DNA of 64,000 bases from Kamptonema formosum PCC 6407 (lineage in GTDB: Bacteria; Cyanobacteriota; Cyanobacteriia; Cyanobacteriales; Microcoleaceae). The stretch lies in contig NZ_KB235904.1 in NCBI RefSeq assembly GCF_000332155.1, positions 1,169,910-1,233,909 of the forward strand. The letters are read 5' to 3'. Made by a program: the position numbers and the translations under genes. Under the pieces are notes generated by a model. The model did not search any database. It was not told the origin of the DNA and was given only the letters and a program-made list of their open reading frames with translations. Of the stretch, positions 42,685-51,227 are shown one piece after another (position 1 is the first letter of the stretch; every line of letters starts with the position of its first letter).

Positions 42685-44378
42685 GACTGGCGCGATCGCG
42701 CAATTTTCCAACTTAATAAAATAACTGGTAACATCCCCACTAAAACAATTGCTAAAGCTGGGCCTGAAGCTTCAGCTAATCTCTCATCTGAGGCAAGCTG
42801 ATAAGTTCGTACAGCCAAGGTATCAAAGTTAAAAGGTCTTATAATTATAGTAGCAGGTAACTCTTTCATTACATCCACAAACACTAACATCATCGCAGTT
42901 AATAGACCTCCCGTCATCATTGGCGTATGTACTGTAACTAAAGTTTGCATCGGACTATAACCCAAACTTCTCGCCGCATCATCTAAATTAGGCTTGATTT
43001 TACTCAAACTTGACTCAACTGCATTTAACGAAACAGCTAGGAATCTAACTAAATAAGCAAAGACTAAAGCTGCGATCGTACCGCTTAATAATAAGCCAGT
43101 AGAAATTCCGAAATTTTCGCGCATCCAACCATCAAATAAATTGTCAAATTTGCCAATGGGAACCAGAATGCCAACTGCAATTACAGAACCTGGCACAGCA
43201 TAGCCCATTGCCGCAATGCGAGTTCCTAATTGCACTCCTAAGTTGGGATATAATCGTAAGCCGTAAGCCATAATTAAGGCAATAATTACGGCTAAAATTG
43301 CTGTTAGCGTTGCCAAAATCAAACTATTGCTGGCAAATACAAAAAAGCGGTCGTCTAAAGTTAGTTGCCAATTGGCTAAGGTCAAATTGACTAAAAGACT
43401 GGCGGGCAATAAAAAGCCAAAAAATAGCGGTAGAAAACAACTAATTATCGCTAAAAATTCCCTAATTCCGTTAAGCTGATAAGTTTGTAGTTGGCGATAA
43501 CGACTGCTAGCTTGATAATATTTAGTCCGACTGCGCGACCAGCGTTCTAGTAAAATTAGGCCCAGAACAAATAATAATAACATGGCAGCTAATTGATTGG
43601 CGGCAATCCTTTCTCCCATGCCAAACCAAGTCCGATATATACCTGTAGTGAAAGTATCAACTCCAAAATACTGAACAGTGCCATAATCGTTAAGAGTTTC
43701 CATCAAAGCCAGCGCTAAACCTGCAATTATTGCTGGTCTTGCCATTGGTAAGGCAACTGTAAAAAAACTCCGCCAAGGACTACAGCCCAGGATTCTACTA
43801 GCTTCTAGGGTACAAGTTGATTGCTCTAAAAATGCAACTCTTGCTAATAGATAGACGTAGGGATATAAAACCAAGATTAGCATTAAGATTGCTCCAGGGA
43901 GCGATCGCACGTTAGGAAACCAGTAGTCTCCGTAACTCCAGCCAAAAACATAACGCAAAGCAGTCTGGACTGGGCCGGAAAATTCTAAAAAGTCTGTATA
44001 AATATAAGCTAAAACATAAGCTGGGGCGGCTAAAGGTAATAGTAACGCCCATTCAAATAGGCGACTGGCCCGAAAGCGACACATTGTTACTAACCAGGCG
44101 CATCCTACGCCAATTACAACCACACCACAGCCGACACCGATCGCTAACCAGAAAGAGTTGAGGATATAACGAGTTAAAACTGTATCAGTTAAATGCTGCC
44201 ACGTATCTTTAGCTTCAAAAAAGATACTGGATAAGACGCTGAGGATGGGTATGGCGATCGGCAATGCTAAAGCGATAACCGCAACTGTCCACCCACTAGC
44301 GGATAAACTGGGTAAGTTCGACAACCTTTTGATTCTGCTGATGGCTGTTTGTTGTAGCGATCGTTTGGAATTTTCCAT
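42669..44378 (-). CDS. futB: Ferric iron ABC transporter permease (FutB type)
   Basis: 569 residues with about 12 membrane helices in two duplicated halves, each with an EAA-type loop (EASRILGCSPWRSFFTVALP in the first, DDAARSLGYSPMQTLVTVHT in the second) that contacts the ATPase. It moves Fe(III) from FutA across the inner membrane. It diverges from futC over 127 bp. The last residues are repeat-derived (see 42640), so the natural C-terminus may have been slightly different. Confidence 0.93.
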   Translation of the reverse strand: MENSKRSLQQTAISRIKRLSNLPSLSASGWTVAVIALALPIAIPILSVLSSIFFEAKDTWQHLTDTVLTRYILNSFWLAIGVGCGVVVIGVGCAWLVTMCRFRASRLFEWALLLPLAAPAYVLAYIYTDFLEFSGPVQTALRYVFGWSYGDYWFPNVRSLPGAILMLILVLYPYVYLLARVAFLEQSTCTLEASRILGCSPWRSFFTVALPMARPAIIAGLALALMETLNDYGTVQYFGVDTFTTGIYRTWFGMGERIAANQLAAMLLLFVLGLILLERWSRSRTKYYQASSRYRQLQTYQLNGIREFLAIISCFLPLFFGFLLPASLLVNLTLANWQLTLDDRFFVFASNSLILATLTAILAVIIALIMAYGLRLYPNLGVQLGTRIAAMGYAVPGSVIAVGILVPIGKFDNLFDGWMRENFGISTGLLLSGTIAALVFAYLVRFLAVSLNAVESSLSKIKPNLDDAARSLGYSPMQTLVTVHTPMMTGGLLTAMMLVFVDVMKELPATIIIRPFNFDTLAVRTYQLASDERLAEASGPALAIVLVGMLPVILLSWKIARSRQSSTRG

Positions 44379-44505
44379 TGGGCAATAAACTGTCTAGCTT
44401 GCTATTCTATCAGTAGGTGTAAACATTAGTCAAGTCTTTATGAGAATTTATATCACTAAACTGGTTTATTGTAGAATAGTAAGTTGTTGATTATTTATAG
44501 CAATA

Positions 44506-45594
44506 ATGACTCGACCTGTAATTCTGCATTTGGATGGTGTCACAAAACAGTATGCCCAAGCAGCATCACCTGCGGTGGCATCCGTCACCCTGACCTTACA
44601 TCAGGGAGATATACTGGGGTTGTTGGGGCCGTCGGGTTGTGGGAAAACAACGTTGCTGCGGTTAATTGCTGGTTTTGAACAGTTACAAGCAGGGGCGATC
44701 GCTTTAGCAGGAAAAACTGTAGCCAGTGTTACGATGTCACTCCCCCCGGAACAGCGAGACATTGGTATGGTGTTTCAAGACTATGCACTTTTCCCCCATT
44801 TAACAGTGGCGAAAAATGTAGCTTTTGGCTTGAAATATCAAGGGAAAGAGTCAAAGCATAATATTAACAAAGGTGTCGCAGAAGCTTTAGCATTAGTAGG
44901 GCTAGAAGGATTAGAAAACCGCTATCCCCATGAATTATCTGGGGGTCAGCAACAAAGAGTAGCTTTAGCCCGTGCTTTAGCCCCTAGACCTGCGATTATT
45001 TTATTAGATGAACCCTTAAGTAATTTAGATGTACAAGTAAGGTTAAGATTGCGTCAGGAAGTCCGCGATATTCTCAAAACCACAAAAACTTCTGGGGTAT
45101 TTGTCACCCACGATCGCGAAGAAGCACTTTCGATTTCAGATTGGGTAGCGGTAATGCGTCAAGGCAAATTAGAACAGTTTGGCACTCCAGAGGAAGTTTA
45201 TCGAGAACCAGCATCTAGATTTGTGGCGGAATTTGTGACGCAAGCTAATTTTGTATCTGCATCCCTGAAGCAGGATATTTGGGAAACAGAAGTAGGTTGT
45301 TTTGCCGTTAAAGGAGATTCCTTTGTACAAGTTCCCTGCGATGTTTATACTCAAGGAGAATTGATGATTCGACAGGAAGATTTGAGTTTATTTTTAGATG
45401 AAAATTCGGCGGTTGTGATTTGCGATCGCCAATTTTTAGGTAGAGAAAATCGGTATTGTTTACAAACTCCTTCGGGACAAAAGTTGTATGCACTTACAAC
45501 CACAGGAAATGTCTTTCCCATTGGTTCTAAAGTTCGGTTATCTTGTGGCGATAATTCTCCCCTAGCTTTCTTTGTTGGTAATCCGACAAGATAA
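44506..45594 (+). CDS. futC: Ferric iron ABC transporter ATP-binding protein (FutC type)
   Basis: This 362-residue ATPase has Walker A GPSGCGKTT, Q-loop MVFQDYALFPHL, signature LSGGQQQRVALARAL, Walker B ILLDEPLSNLD and switch VTHDREEA. A C-terminal TOBE-like domain (about 280-360) follows. It energises FutB. It is divergent from futB, an unusual arrangement since futB and futC are often apart but rarely head to head; the shared 127-bp spacer should carry both promoters. Confidence 0.92.
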   Translation: MTRPVILHLDGVTKQYAQAASPAVASVTLTLHQGDILGLLGPSGCGKTTLLRLIAGFEQLQAGAIALAGKTVASVTMSLPPEQRDIGMVFQDYALFPHLTVAKNVAFGLKYQGKESKHNINKGVAEALALVGLEGLENRYPHELSGGQQQRVALARALAPRPAIILLDEPLSNLDVQVRLRLRQEVRDILKTTKTSGVFVTHDREEALSISDWVAVMRQGKLEQFGTPEEVYREPASRFVAEFVTQANFVSASLKQDIWETEVGCFAVKGDSFVQVPCDVYTQGELMIRQEDLSLFLDENSAVVICDRQFLGRENRYCLQTPSGQKLYALTTTGNVFPIGSKVRLSCGDNSPLAFFVGNPTR

Positions 45595-46297
45595 AGGCCT
45601 CAACCTCTCAGTCCCTTTTCCACTTCTCCCTAAGCTGTTGAACATTTAAAATAGATTGTAGGGTGCGTCAGTCCGAAGTTTTTCCCGTTTAAGCGTAAGT
45701 GTTCTAGCTGACGCACTCTACAAGCCTAGTTAGTGGTTTAAATGCACAACAGCTTACTGTCTCCACCTCTCCCTGGCCTCTCCTCAGAGGAGAGGAAATT
45801 AGATGTATCACAGCTTTATAGTTGAGGAACTATTGTTATCAATCAGTTCTTTTGCTGGTTATTTTTAATTATTAAAAAGCTTGAGTCGAATTATGTCGCA
45901 ACCGAATTCAGCACCAGAGGAGCGCTTGATCTTCCTTAAGAAAGAGAAAATTTATTTAAAGACTCATTATTCTTAATAGAGAGCTAAATCCAAATAATCG
46001 AGATAATAACCTGAAGGTTTCAAAATGCACCTTGGGGGGTTTCTAGTATTCTATAAATATCTAGAAAACCCTGTCTGTTGTTGGCTTTTAACTCGATAAA
46101 CTCTCTTTAGAGAGAGCGAATTTGTCGAAAGGACTAAGTAAATAGCCATAGAAATAGGACTTACGCAGGTCGTCCCAGAAACCTGGTTTTTGAGAGAATC
46201 TGTGGGTAAAAACGAAGTATTTTCGGAAAAAAATCGGTTTATGAGGTTGGGTTCGTAAGTCCTGAGAAAGTACCAATTGACAGGAGAGGAAAAAACA
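45595..46297. other. 700-bp intergenic region with repeats
   Basis: It holds a hairpin formed by TGTAGGGTGCGTCAG (45657-45671) and its complement (45708-45722), a CCTCTCC/GGAGAGG hairpin near 45775-45795, and an AAACC(T/C)GG(T)TTT-type repeat unit (about 46158-46262). I see no gene. Confidence 0.6.
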
Positions 46298-47476
46298 ATG
46301 AAAGCAGTTTGTTGGCTAGGTACTAACAAAGTAGGAGTCGAAACAGTACCCGATCCCAAAATCCTTAATCCACGAGATGCGATTGTCAAAATCACGACAA
46401 CAGCCATTTGCGGTTCTGATTTGCATTTGTATGACGGCTACGTTCCCACAATGGAACAGGGAGACATCCTGGGCCATGAGTTTATGGGGGAAGTCGTAGA
46501 ATTGGGGAGTGCTGTTAAAAATGTGAAGGTGGGCGATCGCGTCGTTGTGCCATTTCCGATCGCCTGCGGTGGTTGTTTCTTTTGCAAACAAAAGCTAACC
46601 TCACTGTGCGATAACTCCAACCCCAATGCTTGGATGGCAGAAGCAATCATGGGGTATTCCCCAGCCGGTCTGTTTGGCTACTCCCATATGCTGGGAGGTT
46701 ACGCAGGGGGACAAGCCGAATATGCCCGCGTTCCCTTTGCTGATGTTGGGTTGTTCAAAATTCCCGATGGACTGGCAGATGAACAAGTCGTATTTCTGAC
46801 CGACATCTTCCCCACTGGCTATATGGCGGCGGAAAACTGCGATATCCAACCGGGTCATACTGTCGCGATTTGGGGCTGTGGCCCCGTCGGTCAATTTGCA
46901 ATTCGCAGTGCTTATATGCTTGGTGCAGAGCGAGTGATTGCGATCGATCGCGTTCCCGAACGCCTTCAGATGGCGAAAGATGGGGGAGCAGAAATCCTCA
47001 ACTATGAGGAAATCGAGGTAGGGGAAGCTCTCAAAGAAATGACGGGGGGGCGCGGCCCCGATGCGGTGATGGATGCAGTCGGAATGGAAGCTCACGGGAT
47101 GGGGTTGGAAGGATTGTACGACAAAGCTAAACAAGCGGTGCGTTTAGAAAGCGATCGCCCCCACGCACTGCGACAGGCGATCGTTGCTTGTCGTAAAGGT
47201 GGCACGGTGTCGATTCCTGGTGTATACGGCGGCTTTGTAGACAAGATGCCGATGGGTGCTGCTATGAACAAAGGCTTGACTTTCAAGATGGGTCAAACGC
47301 ACGTACATCGTTATTTGCAGACCTTACTCGATCGCATCGAAAACGGCGAAATCGATCCATCGTTCGTGATCACCCATAGTCTACCTTTAGAACAAGCACC
47401 ACAGGGCTATGAAATTTTCAAGCACAAGAAAGACAACTGTATCAAAATAGTGCTCAAGCCCGGTCAAGCTGCATAG
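46298..47476 (+). CDS. Zinc-dependent alcohol dehydrogenase (formaldehyde/threonine dehydrogenase-like)
   Basis: 392 residues from ATG 46298, chosen because AGGAGAGG lies 10 bp upstream and MKAVCWLG is the family start. Catalytic zinc site: [10 protein letters not shown] with GHEFMGEV; structural zinc: [18 protein letters not shown] site: GCGPVGQFA. Related to glutathione-independent formaldehyde dehydrogenase and threonine dehydrogenase-like enzymes; the exact substrate is unclear. It is convergent with the SQR gene, and its promoter region is full of repeats. Confidence 0.88.
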   Translation: MKAVCWLGTNKVGVETVPDPKILNPRDAIVKITTTAICGSDLHLYDGYVPTMEQGDILGHEFMGEVVELGSAVKNVKVGDRVVVPFPIACGGCFFCKQKLTSLCDNSNPNAWMAEAIMGYSPAGLFGYSHMLGGYAGGQAEYARVPFADVGLFKIPDGLADEQVVFLTDIFPTGYMAAENCDIQPGHTVAIWGCGPVGQFAIRSAYMLGAERVIAIDRVPERLQMAKDGGAEILNYEEIEVGEALKEMTGGRGPDAVMDAVGMEAHGMGLEGLYDKAKQAVRLESDRPHALRQAIVACRKGGTVSIPGVYGGFVDKMPMGAAMNKGLTFKMGQTHVHRYLQTLLDRIENGEIDPSFVITHSLPLEQAPQGYEIFKHKKDNCIKIVLKPGQAA

Positions 47477-47573
47477 ATGGCATTGCATCGGAGCATCGTA
47501 ACCGCCTTGGCGGTTCTTATAATGCCAGAAACCGGCTTGCTTTTGGGTAAGTAGTTGGACAAAAATAAATAAT

Positions 47574-47672
47574 GTCATTGCGAGCCCAGCGAAGCAATCC
47601 TAAACCCCTGCGTTGGCGAAGCCTGCGCGTAGCGCTTATGCTTCACTTCACTATCGTTCCGTTCGCAATGAC
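47574..47672. repeat. TCATTGCGAGC-family element
   Basis: TCATTGCGAGCCCAGCGAAG at the left and TTCGCAATGACA at the right bound about 100 bp with internal palindromes (TGCGTTGGCGAAGCCTGCGC). Related to 18612-18720. Confidence 0.8.
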
Positions 47673-47710
47673 ATGGTTGCGTTTATTTATGTCCAACTAC
47701 TTAGTAGCAG

Positions 47711-47800
47711 CAGGCAGCAGGCAGGAGGCAGGAGGAAAATGCAATCAAAGAAAGGGTTTGGGCGATCGAGAATGTCCTAACCGTTGTGGCGGTTGCTATA
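47711..47800 (-). repeat. Dispersed roughly 80-bp element (AGCAACCGCC type), copy B
   Basis: Inverted near-identical copy of 12034-12115, also ending in GGCAGGAGGCAGGAGG repeats. Confidence 0.85.
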
Positions 47801-47858
47801 GTAGCAAAGAGATCGACCATCTCACCCAAAGAAACCCGGTTTCTTTGGGTAATTCCTG

Positions 47859-49172
47859 TTACTTTTTCCACTGGATAAACTTAATGTAATCTCCTTCAAA
47901 CTGCTCTCCTTTCAACATCCGATTCCAATAAATCCAAGGCAAAGCGAAAGTTTTCATTTGCCACATAATCCAACGCTCTTTTATCGGATTGAGGGGAAAA
48001 CTAGAAAGCAGTGTACCGCTATAACCATCAAATTCAGCCATGATGGTCTTGCCATAGCCAGTGATTAAAGGACAGCAAGTATAGCCGTCATACTTATGTA
48101 ATAATGGTTTGGATTCTATGAAATTTAGCAAGTTTTTAGCGACAATTACGGCTTGTTTGCGTGCTGCTGCTGCCGTCTTAGAAGTTGGCAGCGAAGAAGC
48201 ATCTCCTAAGCTAAATACGTTGGGATACCGATTGTGCTGGAGGGTATATTTATCTACATCTACCCAGCCATAGGAATTACCCGGAACGGCTAAAGGACTT
48301 TGTTTAATAAAGTCAGGAGCGCTTTGGGGCGGTGCGACGTGAATCATTTCGTACTTGTGGGTGACACAATCGACAACATCACCATTTTCATCAAAAATAT
48401 CAAAAATAGCCTCTTTGTTTTCAGCTTTAATTTCCTTCAAATTGTGCCGGAACTTAACATCAATTTGTCGTTCTTGGACAACGTTATCTAATATTGCCGA
48501 ATATTCTGGTACTGAAAATAGTTTAGTTAATGGCGTAAGAAACATCACGTTAGTGCGCTGACGGACTGCTAATTTGCGGAATATATCATCGGCCATGTAC
48601 ATGACTTTTTGCGGAGCACCACCACATTTAATCGGAGTATTGGGAAAGGTAAAGAGAGCGTTTCCCCCTCGAAAATTTTTGATGAGTTCCCAGGTATAAG
48701 GTGCGTAATTAGGAGCATAATTGCTAGTAACACCATCTTTTCCGATCGCTTCTTTTAGCCCTTTAATTAAATGCCAGTCCAATTGAATGCCGGGACAAAC
48801 AATTAAGTAATCGTACTCAATCAGGATGCCTTCTTGCGTGAGAACCGCATTATTTTCTGGGTCTAATTTAACTACTCGATCTGCGAGCCAAGTCGCTTGT
48901 CGAGGAATAAAATCTTTTTTATCCCTCACTGTATCTTCAATTTGAAATACTCCTCCGCCTGTCATTGTCCAACCGGGTTGATAATACTGCTTGTGCGATG
49001 GATCGATAATGGCAACATCTAGAGATTTGTTTTTTTTCAATAACATAGAAGCGGTGGTAAGTCCGGCAGATCCACCTCCAATGAAAACGATTTGGTGGTG
49101 CAGTTTTTTAGTCATGGCGGGGGTTGCGGACAAAGCTGGAGTCTGGGATTGTTGGGATGTTGAGGTAATCAT
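47859..49172 (-). CDS. sqr: Sulfide:quinone oxidoreductase, type II
   Basis: 437 residues from ATG 49172; the open frame runs 77 codons farther, but that part is repeat DNA. FAD motif IVFIGGGSAGLTTA; conserved Cys in VCPGIQLD, PIKCGGAPQKVMY and YTCCPLI; FAD-end motif SLGDASSLPTSKTAAA, all as in the mitochondrial-like type II SQR. It oxidises sulfide to sulfane sulfur and passes electrons to quinone at the membrane. It diverges from the persulfide dioxygenase operon, so the two form one sulfide-handling locus. Confidence 0.9.
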   Translation of the reverse strand: MITSTSQQSQTPALSATPAMTKKLHHQIVFIGGGSAGLTTASMLLKKNKSLDVAIIDPSHKQYYQPGWTMTGGGVFQIEDTVRDKKDFIPRQATWLADRVVKLDPENNAVLTQEGILIEYDYLIVCPGIQLDWHLIKGLKEAIGKDGVTSNYAPNYAPYTWELIKNFRGGNALFTFPNTPIKCGGAPQKVMYMADDIFRKLAVRQRTNVMFLTPLTKLFSVPEYSAILDNVVQERQIDVKFRHNLKEIKAENKEAIFDIFDENGDVVDCVTHKYEMIHVAPPQSAPDFIKQSPLAVPGNSYGWVDVDKYTLQHNRYPNVFSLGDASSLPTSKTAAAARKQAVIVAKNLLNFIESKPLLHKYDGYTCCPLITGYGKTIMAEFDGYSGTLLSSFPLNPIKERWIMWQMKTFALPWIYWNRMLKGEQFEGDYIKFIQWKK

Positions 49173-49590
49173 AAGTAGTTTTTTCTTTGAAAATAGGTTG
49201 ACCGATCGCTTCGTTAGTCGATCGGGTTCTAGCAGGTTAAGCAGGACATACGCACGCGAGGCCAAAAACCGGGTTTCTGCGTCAATATCTCTCGAAAAAA
49301 GCGATGATTTTTCAAAGAAACCGGGTTTTTTGCGTAAGTCCTGTTGAGTAAATCTACTTACCCCCGCCGCTAACTTTTTTGTTGCTATTGTCAAATTGTA
49401 CAACTTAGTTTACTATATAGCAATATAGGCAATTATAAATATGCGCTCGTCGCGTGGCATATTTGAAAGCTAAGGAGACAGCGCCTTCTTTCCAAGTCCT
49501 AATCGTAGTTCTCAGGCTAAGTCTGGGGACTAGATCGCGATCGCCCGACATTCCCTCAAACAGGTAAAAACTTTACAAGGAGTCACAGAA

Positions 49591-50295
49591 ATGTTATTTC
49601 GCCAAATGTACGACAACGAAACCAGCACTTATACTTATTTAATTGCTGATGAAAATACCAAAGAAGCAGCTTTAGTCGATCCGGTAATCGAGCAAGTCGA
49701 ACGCGATTTAAAGTTAATTCAAGAATTAGGATTAACTTTGCGCTATTGCTTGGAAACTCACATTCACGCCGATCACATTACGGGAACGGGTAAGTTGCGA
49801 GAAATCACGGGTTGTGATGGTATAGTGCCAGAAAATGCCCAAGCTGTTTGTGCTAACCGCTTTATTAAAGACGGGGAAGTTTTAAAGCTAGGCGAGGTTG
49901 AAATTAAAACGATCGCCACTTTAGGACATACCGACAGCCATAACTCTTACCTAGTCAATCAAGACAGAGTGCTGACTGGAGATTCGCTGTTAATTCGTGG
50001 TTGCGGGCGGACTGATTTTCAAAGCGGGAATCCGGGTTTGATGTACGACCACGTTACGCAAAAATTATTTACTCTCCCAGATGAAACCTTAGTTTATCCC
50101 GGTCACGATTACAGAGGAAATCAGGTTTCTACAATTGGGGAAGAAAAGCTATATAATCCCCGGTTTGTTGGGAAAATTAAGGCGGCTTTTATCGAACAAA
50201 TGAATAACTTAAATTTGCCCAATCCGAAGAAAATTGCTGAAGCAGTGCCAGCTAATCAACAATGTGGAAAGACACCTGTAATGGCAGAAGTTTGA
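49591..50295 (+). CDS. ETHE1-like persulfide dioxygenase
   Basis: The 234-residue metallo-beta-lactamase-fold enzyme has the iron motif THIHADHITG and later ligands TLGHTDSH and GDSLL, with VYPGHDY near the end, typical of persulfide dioxygenases and unlike two-metal glyoxalase II. It oxidises glutathione persulfide, made after SQR, to sulfite and glutathione. AAGGAG 8-9 bp upstream of the ATG is a strong ribosome site. It opens the operon with the YeeE/YedE genes. Confidence 0.88.
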   Translation: MLFRQMYDNETSTYTYLIADENTKEAALVDPVIEQVERDLKLIQELGLTLRYCLETHIHADHITGTGKLREITGCDGIVPENAQAVCANRFIKDGEVLKLGEVEIKTIATLGHTDSHNSYLVNQDRVLTGDSLLIRGCGRTDFQSGNPGLMYDHVTQKLFTLPDETLVYPGHDYRGNQVSTIGEEKLYNPRFVGKIKAAFIEQMNNLNLPNPKKIAEAVPANQQCGKTPVMAEV

Positions 50296-50306
50296 GGACT
50301 TAGAAA

Positions 50307-50735
50307 GTGGAAAGTTTGAACGGGTTTATTGCTTTAATTGGTGGCATTTTAATTGGGTTAAGTGCCACCCTATTACTAGCATTTAATGGTCGAATTGCTG
50401 GTATTAGCGGGATTGTCAATGGTGCGATCGCCTTTTCTAAACAGGAAGTCTGGCGGTGGATATTCATTGTGGGTATGTTGCTGGGCGGCGTGATTTACGA
50501 ATATGGACTCGCACCTCAACCAACTCCCACCCCTGCACTTACTCCTTGGGCAATGACGATCGGCGGTTTTCTGGTTGGTTTTGGTACCAGAATGGGCGGC
50601 GGTTGCACGAGTGGTCATGGAGTCTGTGGATTAGGTCGATTGTCAATGCGATCGCTAGTGGCAGTTCTGACCTTTATGATTACTGCCATCCTCACAGTTT
50701 TTGTAGTCCGTCACGTATTGCAGTTGAGTATATGA
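50307..50735 (+). CDS. YeeE/YedE family half-transporter, part 1
   Basis: 142 residues, about four membrane helices, with the conserved Cys motif GGGCTSGHGVCGLGRLS. The YeeE/YedE (DUF395) family includes the TsuA thiosulfate/sulfur importer. Here it is split into two genes; this half carries the first Cys motif. It starts with GTG (50307) after GAGG, 11 bp from the dioxygenase stop, and overlaps the next gene as ATGA. Confidence 0.85.
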   Translation: MESLNGFIALIGGILIGLSATLLLAFNGRIAGISGIVNGAIAFSKQEVWRWIFIVGMLLGGVIYEYGLAPQPTPTPALTPWAMTIGGFLVGFGTRMGGGCTSGHGVCGLGRLSMRSLVAVLTFMITAILTVFVVRHVLQLSI

Positions 50736-51145
50736 AAGAGCAGCTAATCGCGTTATTGTCAGGAGTATTATTTGGTCTGGGACTAGGGCTTTCGCAGATG
50801 ATCGATCGCGATCGCGTACTAGGATTTTTGGATGTCGCTGGTGCTTGGGATTCAACCTTATTATTTGTGTTGGGTGGCGCAGTCACGGTGACAGTAATTG
50901 CCTTCCAATTTGTGCTGCGTCGCCCTCAGCCAATATTTGCCGATCAATTTCATTTACCAACAAAGAAAGACCTCGACAAATCTTTAGTTATTGGGGCTGC
51001 TATTTTCGGTGTCGGTTGGGGAATTTGTGGATACTGTCCAGGGCCAGGTATTACTGCTTTAGTGTTGGGTAATTGGAATCCTATTTTGTTTTTGGTGGCG
51101 TTCATTGCAGGTTCGCTGACCTATAAAAACTTATCTGAAAAGTAA
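50732..51145 (+). CDS. YeeE/YedE family half-transporter, part 2
   Basis: 137 residues from ATG 50732, which overlaps the previous stop (ATGA, translational coupling). Longer in-frame starts run antiparallel to family expectation and are rejected. It has membrane helices with the second-half Cys motif GWGICGYCPGPGI and the N-terminal FGLGLGLSQMIDRDRVLGF signature. It probably pairs with part 1 to move a sulfur compound. Confidence 0.87.
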   Translation: MKEQLIALLSGVLFGLGLGLSQMIDRDRVLGFLDVAGAWDSTLLFVLGGAVTVTVIAFQFVLRRPQPIFADQFHLPTKKDLDKSLVIGAAIFGVGWGICGYCPGPGITALVLGNWNPILFLVAFIAGSLTYKNLSEK

Positions 51146-51227
51146 TTTTTATAGGAGTGTAACCACTGGATAATATGGTTCATGCTAGTCCAGAAACATT
51201 AACTAATTCATAGTTTAATTACCTAAA

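Noticed and set aside
49173-49403. 77-codon N-terminal extension of the SQR
   Set aside because: It contains AAACCCGGTTTCT repeats and no fold; the FAD motif starts just after the ATG at 49172.
50456-50731. Upstream extension of the second YeeE/YedE frame
   Set aside because: It overlaps the first half-transporter in another frame; ATG 50732 gives the conserved start and the ATGA overlap.
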